Shown here piece by piece: positions 42,155 to 51,584 of a stretch of DNA of 64,000 nt; position 1 is the first letter of the stretch, and each line of letters begins with the position of its first letter. Below the pieces are notes generated by a model. That model was not told where the DNA came from. It searched no databases and saw only the letters and a list, made by a program, of their open reading frames with translations. The translations under genes were made by a program, and so were the position numbers. The DNA lies in the NCBI GenBank assembly GCA_963976625.1, contig CAXBLA010000016.1, positions 4,312 through 68,311 on the forward strand, given 5' to 3'. This stretch comes from UBA1924 sp963976625 (GTDB taxonomy: Bacteria; Planctomycetota; Phycisphaerae; Phycisphaerales; UBA1924).

Positions 42155-44460
42155 GCCGCACCTCCTGCTCGCATTACGATCACGATGACGACAAAGAGCA
42201 GGATCGCCAGCCCGCCCGCCATGCTCACGGCGTAGCCCTGGAGCACGCCCGACTGGCTCGGACGGATGATCCACGCGAACACGCGAGGCAGGAACCCGAA
42301 CAGGTTCACCAATCCATCGAGCAATAACTTATCGATCCAGTGGAAGATGTGCGAGAGCAATCGCAGCGGGCCCACGAAGATCATCTGGTAAATCTCATCG
42401 ACATACCACTTGTTCTCCGCCCAGCGTGGCAACGGCCCAGCACGCTTGGCGATCGCGTCCATGCGGCAGGTGCCTGCTTCGGTGCGTCCGCCAATAAACA
42501 ATCCCTGCCAACCCTTGGGCCCGTGGAAGTACGCCGCGACGAGCACGCCGAAGATCGCACCGAGCCCCGAGATCAGGATCATGCCCTGATGCGCATCCAT
42601 CCCGAAGACCGTGCCCGGTGTGAGATTCCCGACTGGCCCTGCAACGGCGTGCATCTCGGTGTGCTCAACATGCGCGTGGTGAGCAGCCTCTGCATATGGC
42701 GAATGGAAGCTCGCGGATGATTCCGCAACCATCGAACCCACCCAGCCGTGCTGGTCCGGCTCGATATACGCTAGGAAGATCGAGAGCATCGAAGCGCACG
42801 CGAGCACGATGAGCACCGTGTTGATCGCCCAGCCCGGTGCGTGCGGGTGGAAGTGATCGCTGTGGTGATCGCCGTGCTGCCCGGCGTCGTGGTTGTGCTC
42901 TTCGCCGTGGGCGTGATCGTCATGATCGCCGTGCTCATCGCCCGGCTCTGCATGCTCTGGGCCCAGGAACACGCGGAAGTACACGCGGAAGGTGTAGTAC
43001 GCCGTCAGGATCGCGGTAAAGACCAAGATCCAACCAATCAGCTGGTAGCCGGGTGTAATGAACGCTTCAGCAAGGATCATGTCCTTGGAGTAAAAACCAC
43101 TCGTGATGTACGGCAGCCCGGCGAGGTTCATACAGCCCACCAGCATGGTGATGCCGACAATCCCCCAGCCCTTCATCCACGCGACGCCCGAGAGCTTGCG
43201 GAGATCGAGCTGCCCGGCGAAGCCGTGCATGACTGCACCACACGCCAGGAACAATAACGCCTTAAAGAAGGCATGGGTCAGCACATGGAAAGCGGCGCCG
43301 GTGGTGCTCAGCAATCCGAGCCCCGCGAACATGTACCCGAGCTGGGACACGGTCGAGTAGGCCATGATGCGTTTGATATCGAACTGGGCCATGCCGATCG
43401 TCGCAGCAAGGATCGCCGTGATCGTGCCGATCCAGGCAACGATCGGCAGCGCGTGCTCAGAGACCAAGAACACCGGGTAGAACCGGGCGATCAGGTATAC
43501 GCCAGCCGTCACCATCGTCGCGGCGTGGATCAACGCCGACACCGGGGTCGGGCCTTCCATCGCGTCGGGCAGCCAGACATAGAGCGGGAACTGAGCGGAC
43601 TTGCCGAAGGCACCCACCATCAGCAGCAGCGCGATCCACTGAGCTTGGCCCGGGATGTGCGAGAAGTCGCCCACCGCGGCGGCGTTCATGTAGTGGTGCA
43701 GCGTCTCGTTGTTGAACAGCTCTGCGTACTGCACCGTGCCAAAGTGGACGAAGGTCAGGTAGACACCAAGCGCCAAGCCGAGGTCGCCGATGCGGTTGAC
43801 GATAAACGCCTTCTTGGCCGCGGCCACCGCCGAGGGCTTCTTGTAGAAGTACCCGATCAGCAGGTACGAACAGAGCCCCACGCCTTCCCAGCCCAGATAG
43901 AGCATGAGCATGTTGTCGCCCATGACCAGGCACGACATCGAGAACACAAAGAGCCCGAAGGCTGCGAAGAATCGGCAGTAGCCGAGCCCCACATCATGCG
44001 ACATGTATTCCGAGGCGTACAACGCGATCATCGTCGCCAACCCGGTGACGAAGAGCATCCACAAGATCGTCAGACGATCGATATAAAACGAGAAGTTGGC
44101 GACGAACGACTTGTCACCATAATGCAGGTTGAACCAATCGAACGCGTGCACCGTGTACGGCGTGCCCTCGTACTGCAGGAACATCGCCATGGTCGCCGCG
44201 AACGCACCGGCGAGGAGCACGATGGTCGTCCATGCGGGGAACTTGGACTTGTTGCTGATCGCCGCGTAGATCGCGTTGAGCACAAATCCCAGCAGCGGCA
44301 AGAACACGATCAAGAGCACCCACTTGGGCCCGGTCCCGACATGCTCGTTGAGCATCGCTAGGTTGTCCGAAGCGCCGTGCCCGCCTGAGCCTTCGCCAGC
44401 GAGCATGAGCGGGGATGCGAGGGTGTGCGTGAGGTTGGTCAACAGTGAAGTGGTCATCAT
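42151..44460 (-). CDS. nuoL: NADH-quinone oxidoreductase subunit L
   Basis: Third antiporter-like subunit of complex I. 769 residues, well above the usual ~620. The core is normal (YLGWEGVGLCSYLLIGYF, LYVWLPDAMEGPTPVSALIHAATMV). The extra length is two His-rich segments, one around residues 490-530 (GPEHAEPGDEHGDHDD, HAHGEEHNHDAGQHGD, HHSDHFHPHAPG) and a second near 580-600 (AEAAHHAHVEHTEMHAV), likely metal-binding and exposed. It keeps the long C-terminal amphipathic arm. ATGA overlaps join it to nuoK and nuoM. Confidence 0.96.
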   Translation of the reverse strand: MMTTSLLTNLTHTLASPLMLAGEGSGGHGASDNLAMLNEHVGTGPKWVLLIVFLPLLGFVLNAIYAAISNKSKFPAWTTIVLLAGAFAATMAMFLQYEGTPYTVHAFDWFNLHYGDKSFVANFSFYIDRLTILWMLFVTGLATMIALYASEYMSHDVGLGYCRFFAAFGLFVFSMSCLVMGDNMLMLYLGWEGVGLCSYLLIGYFYKKPSAVAAAKKAFIVNRIGDLGLALGVYLTFVHFGTVQYAELFNNETLHHYMNAAAVGDFSHIPGQAQWIALLLMVGAFGKSAQFPLYVWLPDAMEGPTPVSALIHAATMVTAGVYLIARFYPVFLVSEHALPIVAWIGTITAILAATIGMAQFDIKRIMAYSTVSQLGYMFAGLGLLSTTGAAFHVLTHAFFKALLFLACGAVMHGFAGQLDLRKLSGVAWMKGWGIVGITMLVGCMNLAGLPYITSGFYSKDMILAEAFITPGYQLIGWILVFTAILTAYYTFRVYFRVFLGPEHAEPGDEHGDHDDHAHGEEHNHDAGQHGDHHSDHFHPHAPGWAINTVLIVLACASMLSIFLAYIEPDQHGWVGSMVAESSASFHSPYAEAAHHAHVEHTEMHAVAGPVGNLTPGTVFGMDAHQGMILISGLGAIFGVLVAAYFHGPKGWQGLFIGGRTEAGTCRMDAIAKRAGPLPRWAENKWYVDEIYQMIFVGPLRLLSHIFHWIDKLLLDGLVNLFGFLPRVFAWIIRPSQSGVLQGYAVSMAGGLAILLFVVIVIVMRAGGAA

Positions 44461-44828
44461 CCGTTGAGTTCCTTCCAGGCCGAGGCGCTGAGTGATTCGC
44501 GATGACGGAAGAGCAAGACCACGAGCGCCAAGGCCATCGCGGCCTCAGCCGCGGCCACACAGAGCACAAAGATCACGAAGGTCTGCCCGTCGGAGCCGAG
44601 ATGGTGACGACCGAACGCGATCAACGCGAGCCCGGCCGCCTGGAACATGAGCTCGGTGCACAGGAACATGATGATCATGTTCTTGCGGGTCAGGAACCCG
44701 ATGAGCCCGATCGCGAACATCGCGGCCGACACAAACAAATACGGCGCGAGCACCGAGGCGCTCATCTCCGATGGGAACGCGAGCTGCGCGAGCTGGAACG
44801 ATTCAAACATCTGCATACTGTGCATCAT
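44457..44828 (-). CDS. nuoK: NADH-quinone oxidoreductase subunit K
   Basis: Small three-helix subunit of complex I, 123 residues, with the conserved membrane glutamates (CTELMFQAAGLAL and CVAAAEAAMALAL). An N-terminal extension of about 20 residues is unusual; the family normally starts near PYLFVSAAMF. Overlaps nuoJ and nuoL by four bases each. Confidence 0.93.
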   Translation of the reverse strand: MMHSMQMFESFQLAQLAFPSEMSASVLAPYLFVSAAMFAIGLIGFLTRKNMIIMFLCTELMFQAAGLALIAFGRHHLGSDGQTFVIFVLCVAAAEAAMALALVVLLFRHRESLSASAWKELNG

Positions 44829-45865
44829 CCGTTCCTCCCGCTTGCGTGGGTCACACCAAACTCGTCTTCTTCGAGCATCGACCCGAGCTTGCGGGCCTGG
44901 GCGGCCTTGAGCGCCTCTTCGAGTTCGGTGTGCTTACGCGCAAGAACCGTCGCCCCGAGCATCGCCATCAGCAGGATAATCCCCGCGACCTCGATCATCA
45001 TCGGGTGGTCGTTGAGCAGGTTGAAGCCCAGACGATCGAGGTTCTCGCCGACCATGGCCTCGGGCCATTCGTCCGCGCCCAGCGTCCGTGTCGAGAGCAC
45101 GGCTTCGTGCCCGTGCTCATCTTCGCCGAGCAGTTCGAGCTCGATGGTCTGTGCGTCGACATCGATCATCGCCAAACCCGTGATCGGATCGCGTGCGGCT
45201 CGCCAGCCGTCCTCGAGCAAACCGGCCCGATCGAGGATCTTGTCGACCTTGCGTGGCAGATGCTCGAGCACCGCGCTGCTGGCCTGGGCTTCGCTGATGT
45301 GGTTCTTGGGGAGCTGCCCGACGCCGCCGAACATGGCCGAGGTGATCAAACCAACAAGCACGAACCCGATCGCACACGCGAGCATCGGCTCACGCGCCAC
45401 TGCATCGACCTCGGTCAGCTCGTCGTCATCCTCGCCCGTCGGGGCCTGGGTCGCGAGCATAATCACAAACAGGTAGGTAATCAGGATCGCACCCGCGTAG
45501 ATAATGATGAGCGCGAAGGCCATGAACTCGGCGCTCAGCAGGATGTACATCCCGCACGACGCGATGATCGTCATGATAAAGTAGAGCGCGGAGTACACAG
45601 GGCGTTTGTGCGTGATCATCCGCACCGCAGCGCCGATGGCGACGGCCGCGAACGGGTAGAAAAACAGGTTAGGCAACGGCTCATCGCCACTGGAGGCTTT
45701 CATGCCAAGCAGCAGGGCCGCGAATCCGAATGAAGCCGCCAGCAGCAGCCCCCCCATAGATATCATGGCTTTACTCTGCGCCCGTTTGGGGAGCGCCAGG
45801 GCGATGCCCCCGGCTCCCAGCGCGCAGATGAGGTACAACGCAATCGGAGAGATGATCTGTTCCAC
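44825..45865 (-). CDS. nuoJ: NADH-quinone oxidoreductase subunit J
   Basis: Five-helix subunit of complex I, 346 residues, much longer than the usual ~170-200. The first four helices are normal (IALYLICALGAGGIAL, FYPFAAVAIGAAVRM, YFIMTIIASCGMYILL and the FALIIIYAGAILITYLFVIML signature). A long hydrophilic loop of ~110 acidic residues (from QAPTGEDDDELTEV) precedes the last helix. The start is the GTG giving VEQIISPIALYLI; upstream in-frame codons are not conserved. It leads the nuoJKLMN block; nuoA-I are not in the window. Confidence 0.9.
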   Translation of the reverse strand: MEQIISPIALYLICALGAGGIALALPKRAQSKAMISMGGLLLAASFGFAALLLGMKASSGDEPLPNLFFYPFAAVAIGAAVRMITHKRPVYSALYFIMTIIASCGMYILLSAEFMAFALIIIYAGAILITYLFVIMLATQAPTGEDDDELTEVDAVAREPMLACAIGFVLVGLITSAMFGGVGQLPKNHISEAQASSAVLEHLPRKVDKILDRAGLLEDGWRAARDPITGLAMIDVDAQTIELELLGEDEHGHEAVLSTRTLGADEWPEAMVGENLDRLGFNLLNDHPMMIEVAGIILLMAMLGATVLARKHTELEEALKAAQARKLGSMLEEDEFGVTHASGRNG

Positions 45866-46202
45866 CTGGTCTCTTTCGCTAGCCCTAACGAGCAGGGTCG
45901 TTTGATGACACCATCCACGCTCTAAAACACGCTCTCTAAGAAGGATCCGATGGCTCGCGTGAGCCGACCGATCAGAGCACAAGATAGACGCTGGGCCCAG
46001 AGACACCTTGTCCCCAAGCCGAGACATGGAGGATAGTGCCATTGGGCGGTTCCTTCAACCTGCGAACCCACTTCAAACGCATACAACGCGATTCTCGCTC
46101 CGCATCTTGCGCTCTGGCTCATCGCCCGTTCCCGGATGAGCCGCACGAAAATATTGCCCCTCGTCCGATCGCCCCGCGTGGCACACGACTGATCAGGTCT
46201 CT
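45866..46202. other. Divergent intergenic region nuoJ / pgsA
   Basis: 337 nt without a convincing gene. It must hold the divergent promoters for nuoJ and pgsA. Visible structure is a 7-bp inverted repeat GGCTCAT/ATGAGCC (46116-46122 and 46136-46142) and a small GGCTC-GCGT-GAGCC hairpin around 45952. I see no clear -10/-35 pair or known operator. Confidence 0.6.
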
Positions 46203-47039
46203 ATGATCGTCGCTATGGTTTCACCCCAAGTCATGATGCAACAGTCCCAACCCACCTCCAAGGTCCACATCCCCAATCTGCTCACGCTCGGGCGTGTGGC
46301 TTTGGCTTGGGTGTTTGTGATCCTGCTCTCGATGGTCTCGCCGCGGACCATCTCGGCCCAACCCACTGGGGTTGATCGACTTGGCGAGGTTTCCCAGCCC
46401 GGCACCGGGCTGCTGATCGCCGCCACCGTCATCTTCATCATCGCCGCGATCACCGACGCCCTCGACGGGCACCTGGCCCGCAAGTGGAAGGTCGAGTCCA
46501 AGTTCGGGCGGATCATGGATCCGATGGCGGATAAGCTCCTGATTCTGGGCGGTTTCGTGATGCTCGCGACCCCGTCGTTCAACGCCACCATCGCCCTGAC
46601 CGGCGAGACCTTCCAGATCTCCAATGTCGCCGGCTGGATGGTCGTCGCGATGCTCCTCCGCGAGCTGCTCGTCACCTCGATCCGGGGCGTGTACGAAGCC
46701 GAGGGGGTTGATTTCTCCGCTGGTTCGCTTGGCAAGGCCAAAATGGTCCTCCAATCCGTGTCCATCCCGCTGATCTTGCTGATCATCGCGTTCGGATCGC
46801 CGGGCCCAGAATCCACCGGGCGGCTGGTCATCGTCATCCTCGTCTGGGCGACGCTGGTGACCACCCTGCTCTCGGGGCTTCCTTATATCGGCAAAGCCGC
46901 CAAGCACACGATCGATGAGCAGGCCCGGATGCTCGAGCTGATGCGCGGCAAAAAAGCCCGCAAATCCACCAAAGCCAGCGGCCAGGGCCAAAAACAACGC
47001 CCCAAGAACACCAAGGGCGGCCAGGCCGCTCGGCGATAA
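46203..47039 (+). CDS. pgsA: CDP-diacylglycerol-glycerol-3-phosphate 3-phosphatidyltransferase-like
   Basis: Forms phosphatidylglycerophosphate from CDP-diacylglycerol and glycerol-3-phosphate. The CDP-alcohol phosphotransferase motif is complete: Asp85-x2-Asp88-Gly89-x2-Ala92-Arg93-x8-Gly102-x3-Asp106-x3-Asp110. 278 residues with about six helices and a Lys/Arg-rich C-terminal tail (KKARKSTKASGQGQKQRPKN). The next gene encodes the matching phosphatase PgpA, which supports the PG-specific assignment over other CDP-alcohol enzymes. Confidence 0.9.
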   Translation: MIVAMVSPQVMMQQSQPTSKVHIPNLLTLGRVALAWVFVILLSMVSPRTISAQPTGVDRLGEVSQPGTGLLIAATVIFIIAAITDALDGHLARKWKVESKFGRIMDPMADKLLILGGFVMLATPSFNATIALTGETFQISNVAGWMVVAMLLRELLVTSIRGVYEAEGVDFSAGSLGKAKMVLQSVSIPLILLIIAFGSPGPESTGRLVIVILVWATLVTTLLSGLPYIGKAAKHTIDEQARMLELMRGKKARKSTKASGQGQKQRPKNTKGGQAARR

Positions 47040-47092
47040 ATCCTTTTCTAAAAACGACTTCTATACAATCGCCTGAGCACAAGGACCACCAG

Positions 47093-47605
47093 ATGAACAC
47101 CATGGGCCCCAAAACACAGGCTTTCCTCACCACCAACGGGCTCGGACACCTGCCCATCTCGGGCACCTTCGGGTCCATGCCCCCCGTCGTCCTTGCTGGT
47201 GCGATGATCTTCGCCGGGATCGGGCCCGGGACTCCGCTGAGCTGGATCTACTTTGTGGCCTTGCTGGTCATCCTGATCGTCTACTGCGCCGCCTGCATCC
47301 TCTGCGGCCACGAAGCCGAGGCCAAATGGGGCAAGGACCCCTCACAAGTCGTCGCCGACGAAACCGCCGGCCAAGCCATCACCCTGATGATGATCCCCGC
47401 CGGGATGCTCAACTCACCATTGCACATCGTGCTCACGCTCATCGGTGCGTTCCTGCTCTTCCGCGTGTTCGATATCCTCAAACCATGGCCGGCCGGTGCG
47501 ATGCAAGACCTGCCCGGGGGCTGGGGCATCCTCCTTGACGACATCTTCGCCGCGATCATGGGCGGCGTAGTGATCATGTTCTTCTACGCCATCATCAGCA
47601 TGTAG
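47093..47605 (+). CDS. pgpA: Phosphatidylglycerophosphatase A
   Basis: Dephosphorylates phosphatidylglycerophosphate to phosphatidylglycerol, the step after PgsA. 170 residues. Typical PgpA landmarks are NGLGHLPISGTFGS, HEAEAKWGKDPSQVVADETAGQAI (shown in parts: GKDPSQVVADE, TAGQAI) with the acidic catalytic pair, and FRVFDILKPWPAG. Four helices. AAGGA precedes the start, and the gene lies 53 nt after pgsA, so the two form an operon of consecutive steps. Confidence 0.93.
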   Translation: MNTMGPKTQAFLTTNGLGHLPISGTFGSMPPVVLAGAMIFAGIGPGTPLSWIYFVALLVILIVYCAACILCGHEAEAKWGKDPSQVVADETAGQAITLMMIPAGMLNSPLHIVLTLIGAFLLFRVFDILKPWPAGAMQDLPGGWGILLDDIFAAIMGGVVIMFFYAIISM

Positions 47606-47614
47606 GCGGTTTCC

Positions 47615-48739
47615 ATGATCGCCCAGCCCCTGACATTACACGCCCCCAGAGGCAGCGTCGAGTTGGAATCCAACCTGCTCCTCGCGCCCATCGCCGGGTG
47701 GTGCGAACTCGCCTGGCGGATCACCTGCCGCGAGCTCGGCGGCGTCGGGCTCGCGTGCACCGATCTCTTGAGCCCCCAGGGTTTGCTGCGTTCGCAAGAA
47801 ACCTCGACACGCATCGCCGCGACCAACGCGCAAGACCGCCCGCTGGGCATGCAGCTCTACGGCGCCGATCCCAAGGTCCTCGCCCAGGGCGCCATCTGGT
47901 GCGCCGACAACGGGGCCAATGTCGTCGATATCAACATGGGCTGCCCGGTCGACAAGGTCACCAAAAAAGACGGCGGGTCCAAGCTCATGTGCGATGTGCA
48001 CAACACCTTCGATATGTTCGAGCAGGTCCGTGCCGCCCTCCCCCCCCATATCCCGCTGACGGCCAAGATGCGACTGGGCTGGGACGAACAAGCCAAGAAC
48101 GACGAGGTTGCCGGCACTTTGGCCGAGGGCTTATGCGAACGCGGGGCCGCGATGATCACCGTGCACGGCAGGACCACCGAACAAAAATTCAAGGGCTCCT
48201 GCGATCTCGACGGCATCAAACGCGTCGTCGATCGAGTCCGCGATCGCTTCCCGACCATCCCCGTCATCGGCAACGGCGACATCAAGACCCCCAGCGATGT
48301 CGTCGCGATGATGCACCAGACCGGGTGCGCCGGCGTCATGATCGGGCGCGGCTCATTCTCCAACCCCTGGCTGTTTCGCTATGGATGGGTGCTCCAACAG
48401 CGCGTCGTCGAACTCGGGATCGACCCATCAGATCTCGCCGCGGTCGAAGCGGTTGACCTGAGCGATGTGCACCCGAGCGAAGACGAAAAGCTCGACATGC
48501 TCCTGCGGTTCTTCGATCGGATGGTTGAATACCGCGACCCCGACCACGCGATGCATGTCCTGCGCCAGAAGGCCAACCTGCTCGGCAAGCCGATCAACAA
48601 CGGCCACTGCCGCCCGCTCAAGAACGCGCTGCGCGAGGCCAAGGCCCCCGACGATATCCGCAAGGCCATCGAAGACTGGCGCAACCGCCCGCCCTACGAA
48701 CCCGAGCAGTCGGACGCTTCGGAAAGCCAGCACTCATGA
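47615..48739 (+). CDS. tRNA-dihydrouridine synthase
   Basis: FMN-dependent enzyme that reduces uridines in tRNA D-loops. 374 residues. The FMN barrel and the catalytic cysteine segment (VVDINMGCPVDKVTKKDGGS) are clear, followed by KMRLGWDE, ITVHGRTTEQKFKG and VIGNGDIKTPSDV and the C-terminal helical domain. I cannot tell DusA, B or C from sequence with certainty; DusB-like seems closest. It follows pgpA by 9 nt and its stop overlaps the next start in ATGA. Confidence 0.92.
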   Translation: MIAQPLTLHAPRGSVELESNLLLAPIAGWCELAWRITCRELGGVGLACTDLLSPQGLLRSQETSTRIAATNAQDRPLGMQLYGADPKVLAQGAIWCADNGANVVDINMGCPVDKVTKKDGGSKLMCDVHNTFDMFEQVRAALPPHIPLTAKMRLGWDEQAKNDEVAGTLAEGLCERGAAMITVHGRTTEQKFKGSCDLDGIKRVVDRVRDRFPTIPVIGNGDIKTPSDVVAMMHQTGCAGVMIGRGSFSNPWLFRYGWVLQQRVVELGIDPSDLAAVEAVDLSDVHPSEDEKLDMLLRFFDRMVEYRDPDHAMHVLRQKANLLGKPINNGHCRPLKNALREAKAPDDIRKAIEDWRNRPPYEPEQSDASESQHS

Positions 48740-49848
48740 TCCCCAAGGTCTTGAGCGCATTTGTCAAAGGGCAAGCCGCGATGCTCGACGATCGGGGGAA
48801 GCTCATCGAGCAGATGAGCGGGCGAACACCTCCTGAGTTTACTTTAAGCCCCCTACGAGAATCCCTACAGCAATCGCAGAGTCTCTACAAACGAACCATG
48901 GAGTTGCTTCCGATCATCACTCTCCTTCTTTGCGGAGTCATACTTGTCGCCGGTGTTGGTGCCATCGTCTGGCAAGTTGCTGGATTTCTCTCAGGACTCC
49001 TATTGAGCAGCGCCGGCTTTGCCAGCACCCTCACCGTGTTCATCTCAACTGTGCTGCTGGTCCTTTCTATATGGTTGATCGCCAATCGATGGTCAAAGGC
49101 ACGGGCCGATGTACACGCCCGTCATGGTAAACGCGAGGCCCGGGTCTTGCTCGATATGCTCAATGCGATTCATTTCTACCACCGATGCCCCGCGTGCGGG
49201 TTCTCCCTTCTTGAACTCGTCCCCGAACCGGATGGGTGTTCGGTGTGCCCCGAGTGCAGCGGCGCTTGGAACCGTTCGTGGTGGGCTGACTTTATACCTG
49301 CCGCGAGCCTCGGCGACCTCGCCAACAAGCCAGATAAAAAACGCGAGAAACGCTGTCTCAATGATGCACGCACCGCCGAGTTCGAAGTCGCGGCCTGGCT
49401 TCCACGCAATCAACGCAGGGCGTATTTTCGTGTGTCCAAGACCAAACTCTCTGCCCAAGCCCGAATCAAGCTCTCGGCCGTCTTGATCTTTTTGATTATC
49501 ACGACCGGCATCCCGATCGCGCTCATCCATTCCACCTACGCGCCATGGACCATCGGCACAGCCATCGTGCTCTTCACAATCGGATTGGCAATTTTCCGTA
49601 CAACCTACGGCGTCTGCCAACGCCAACAGTTCGTCCGCGACCAGATCGATCTGCGCAGATGCGCTCAGTGCGATCACGAACTCGACGACACCCCCCACCC
49701 AATCGACAGTGCACTGTGCTGCCCCCAGTGCCGACACGCGTGGGACCCCGACACCGCAAGCAAAAGCCACCACGCCCGCAAACGATTCAAGCCCAACGAC
49801 TACCGTCACGGCTTCCCCGAGACTGAGGACACCGAATCCGCTCAATAG
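48736..49848 (+). CDS. Membrane protein with two zinc-ribbon segments, unknown
   Basis: A 370-residue protein. Two helices near residues 58-84 and 94-115 are followed by a first zinc ribbon (CPACGFSLLELVPEPDGC, then CPEC), a central soluble part, two more helices (LIFLIITTGIPIALI and IGTAIVLFTIGLAIF) and a second ribbon near the C-terminus (CAQCDHELDD, then CCPQCRHAW). This two-ribbon membrane layout is common in planctomycete proteins of unknown function. It is translationally coupled to the tRNA-dihydrouridine synthase gene. Confidence 0.65.
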   Translation: MIPKVLSAFVKGQAAMLDDRGKLIEQMSGRTPPEFTLSPLRESLQQSQSLYKRTMELLPIITLLLCGVILVAGVGAIVWQVAGFLSGLLLSSAGFASTLTVFISTVLLVLSIWLIANRWSKARADVHARHGKREARVLLDMLNAIHFYHRCPACGFSLLELVPEPDGCSVCPECSGAWNRSWWADFIPAASLGDLANKPDKKREKRCLNDARTAEFEVAAWLPRNQRRAYFRVSKTKLSAQARIKLSAVLIFLIITTGIPIALIHSTYAPWTIGTAIVLFTIGLAIFRTTYGVCQRQQFVRDQIDLRRCAQCDHELDDTPHPIDSALCCPQCRHAWDPDTASKSHHARKRFKPNDYRHGFPETEDTESAQ

Positions 49849-49904
49849 CCCCCCGCATAGGGGAATATGAACTGTCAAAGGGCATTCAAAAACCTATATT
49901 TGTG

Positions 49905-49934
49905 TTGTATGGACCCCAGCGAATGAGTTATATT
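49905..49934 (+). promoter_or_regulatory. Candidate sigma-70-like promoter
   Basis: TTGTAT (49905-49910), an 18-nt spacer and TATATT (49929-49934) stand about 36 nt ahead of the start codon of the next gene, in an AT-rich stretch that differs from the surrounding GC-rich DNA. Confidence 0.45.
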
Positions 49935-49969
49935 GGAAGCTCACCACACCCTACCCCGGAGACGAACCG

Positions 49970-51349
49970 ATGAGCCGCACATTCCAGCTCGCACTCTTGA
50001 GCCTCGCCTCGATCTCAACCATCTCTCCCATCGCCCTCGCCGGCCCCGACTTGGTCTGCTCCGAGATCGGGTCCGCCGCCAGCTTCGGATCGGCCGACGG
50101 CTTGGTGTCCTACGCCTTCGCCACCACCCTGTGCAATGTCGGCGACGAGCCCATCACCTGGGACGCCAACACCAACGAGCACCCGATTATCTCCCAGACC
50201 CTCTATAAGCTCAGCGACGGGCAGATCACACAGATCGGCATCGGGCATGTCCGCCACATGAGCTTCGCGCTCGAGGGCAACGCGTGCGGGCTCGGATGCA
50301 CGCCTGCCGGGAGCAACATGCTCGGCGCGGGCTGCTCGACCACCAGCGCCGGCACCATCAATGGCTCGCAGGGCCTGATGGGCCCGCGCAGCGAGATCGA
50401 ATCCAACGATGGCTTCTTCCCCTATCCATTCGACTCGATCAATCAGATCGGCGACCCGGTCTACAAACGGCTCCGCGCGACCATCGCGGATGTCAGCGAC
50501 CAAGACGCCCTGTACTTTGTTGAGACCCAGGTCGTCACGCCCGGCGAGACCACCGCCGCGAGCAAGGCCAACAACGCCAGCTACCGCCAGGTCCTTTTCT
50601 CCCCAGCATCCGCGACCGCATCACTCACCGGCCCGACCTACTCCGGCCAGCCCGCGATCAACGCCTGGCGCGACCACGGGCTGGGGATCAACCAGCCCGA
50701 CACCAGCGTCATCATCACGCAGGCCACCACGCCTAGCGGCGGGATCGTGCACCTGGGCTCGAAGGCCACGCTCACCGGAACAATCGATGACATTGAATAC
50801 TACCGATATGACTACGCCCTGCACAATCTCAACGAGGACCAGAGCATCGGGCGAGTCCTCCCGGCGGTATTCAACGCGCTTCAGTTGGACGAGCTCTCAT
50901 TCGCCGCGGCCGATCATCACGACGGGCTCGATGAGCTCATCCGTGATGAGCCCTGGCGATTCGTGGGCGGCCACGGAAACTTCGGCTGGCGTTCAGAGTT
51001 TGACTTCAAATTCGACCCCCTCGGCAATGCGGTCCGCTGGGGCACGATGTACAGCTTCGCTTGCGAGGGACCCTACAAGCCCACCACGGGCGACACCACC
51101 ATTGTCCTCTTCGAACCCAGTGATCTGGGCGAGTACGGCGACCTCAACATCCACAGTGTGACCCCCGGCCAGCTTCAAATCTGTGGGGGCGATGTCAATG
51201 GCGATGGGCTCGTCGATTTCTTCGATATTGCATACTTCCTCGATGAGTACAACGCCCGCGGATCAAGTGCAGACTTCACCCAGGACGGCCTCTTTGATTT
51301 CTTCGATATCTCGGCCTTCCTTGACGCTTTCGCCCAAGACTGCCCATAA
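49970..51349 (+). CDS. Exported protein with C-terminal dockerin-like module
   Basis: A 459-residue exported protein. Signal peptide: MSRTFQLALLSLASISTISPIALAG. The body is Gly/Ser/Asp-rich and beta-like with a cysteine cluster (CGLGCTPAGSN ... GCSTT) and no family I know. The C-terminus holds a pair of EF-hand-like repeats, GDVNGDGLVDFFDIAYFLDEY and a second DFFDISAFLDAF (parts shown), ending CP. The same tail closes the M64 peptidase that follows, so it is probably an anchoring or assembly module. A promoter-like pair and GGAGACGA stand ahead of the start. Confidence 0.75.
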   Translation: MSRTFQLALLSLASISTISPIALAGPDLVCSEIGSAASFGSADGLVSYAFATTLCNVGDEPITWDANTNEHPIISQTLYKLSDGQITQIGIGHVRHMSFALEGNACGLGCTPAGSNMLGAGCSTTSAGTINGSQGLMGPRSEIESNDGFFPYPFDSINQIGDPVYKRLRATIADVSDQDALYFVETQVVTPGETTAASKANNASYRQVLFSPASATASLTGPTYSGQPAINAWRDHGLGINQPDTSVIITQATTPSGGIVHLGSKATLTGTIDDIEYYRYDYALHNLNEDQSIGRVLPAVFNALQLDELSFAAADHHDGLDELIRDEPWRFVGGHGNFGWRSEFDFKFDPLGNAVRWGTMYSFACEGPYKPTTGDTTIVLFEPSDLGEYGDLNIHSVTPGQLQICGGDVNGDGLVDFFDIAYFLDEYNARGSSADFTQDGLFDFFDISAFLDAFAQDCP

Positions 51350-51584
51350 GCCCATCCGCCACATTCTCTTCTGCCCCTTGGAACCAGCCGAAAGCCCCCC
51401 CCGTATAGCAACGCACATGTTCTCATGTTCTTGAGGGGTGTCGTGTCGGCGTTCTGGTCGGCAGCGTTGGTGGTCTGTGTAGAGCCCGCCGGCGTCTGAG
51501 CCTGCGTATCTGTTTGCAGCCTGTTCAGAGCCCCCGAATCAGCCATCTCATACATCCCCCTGATGTCACCGCTGGAGTTTCCAT

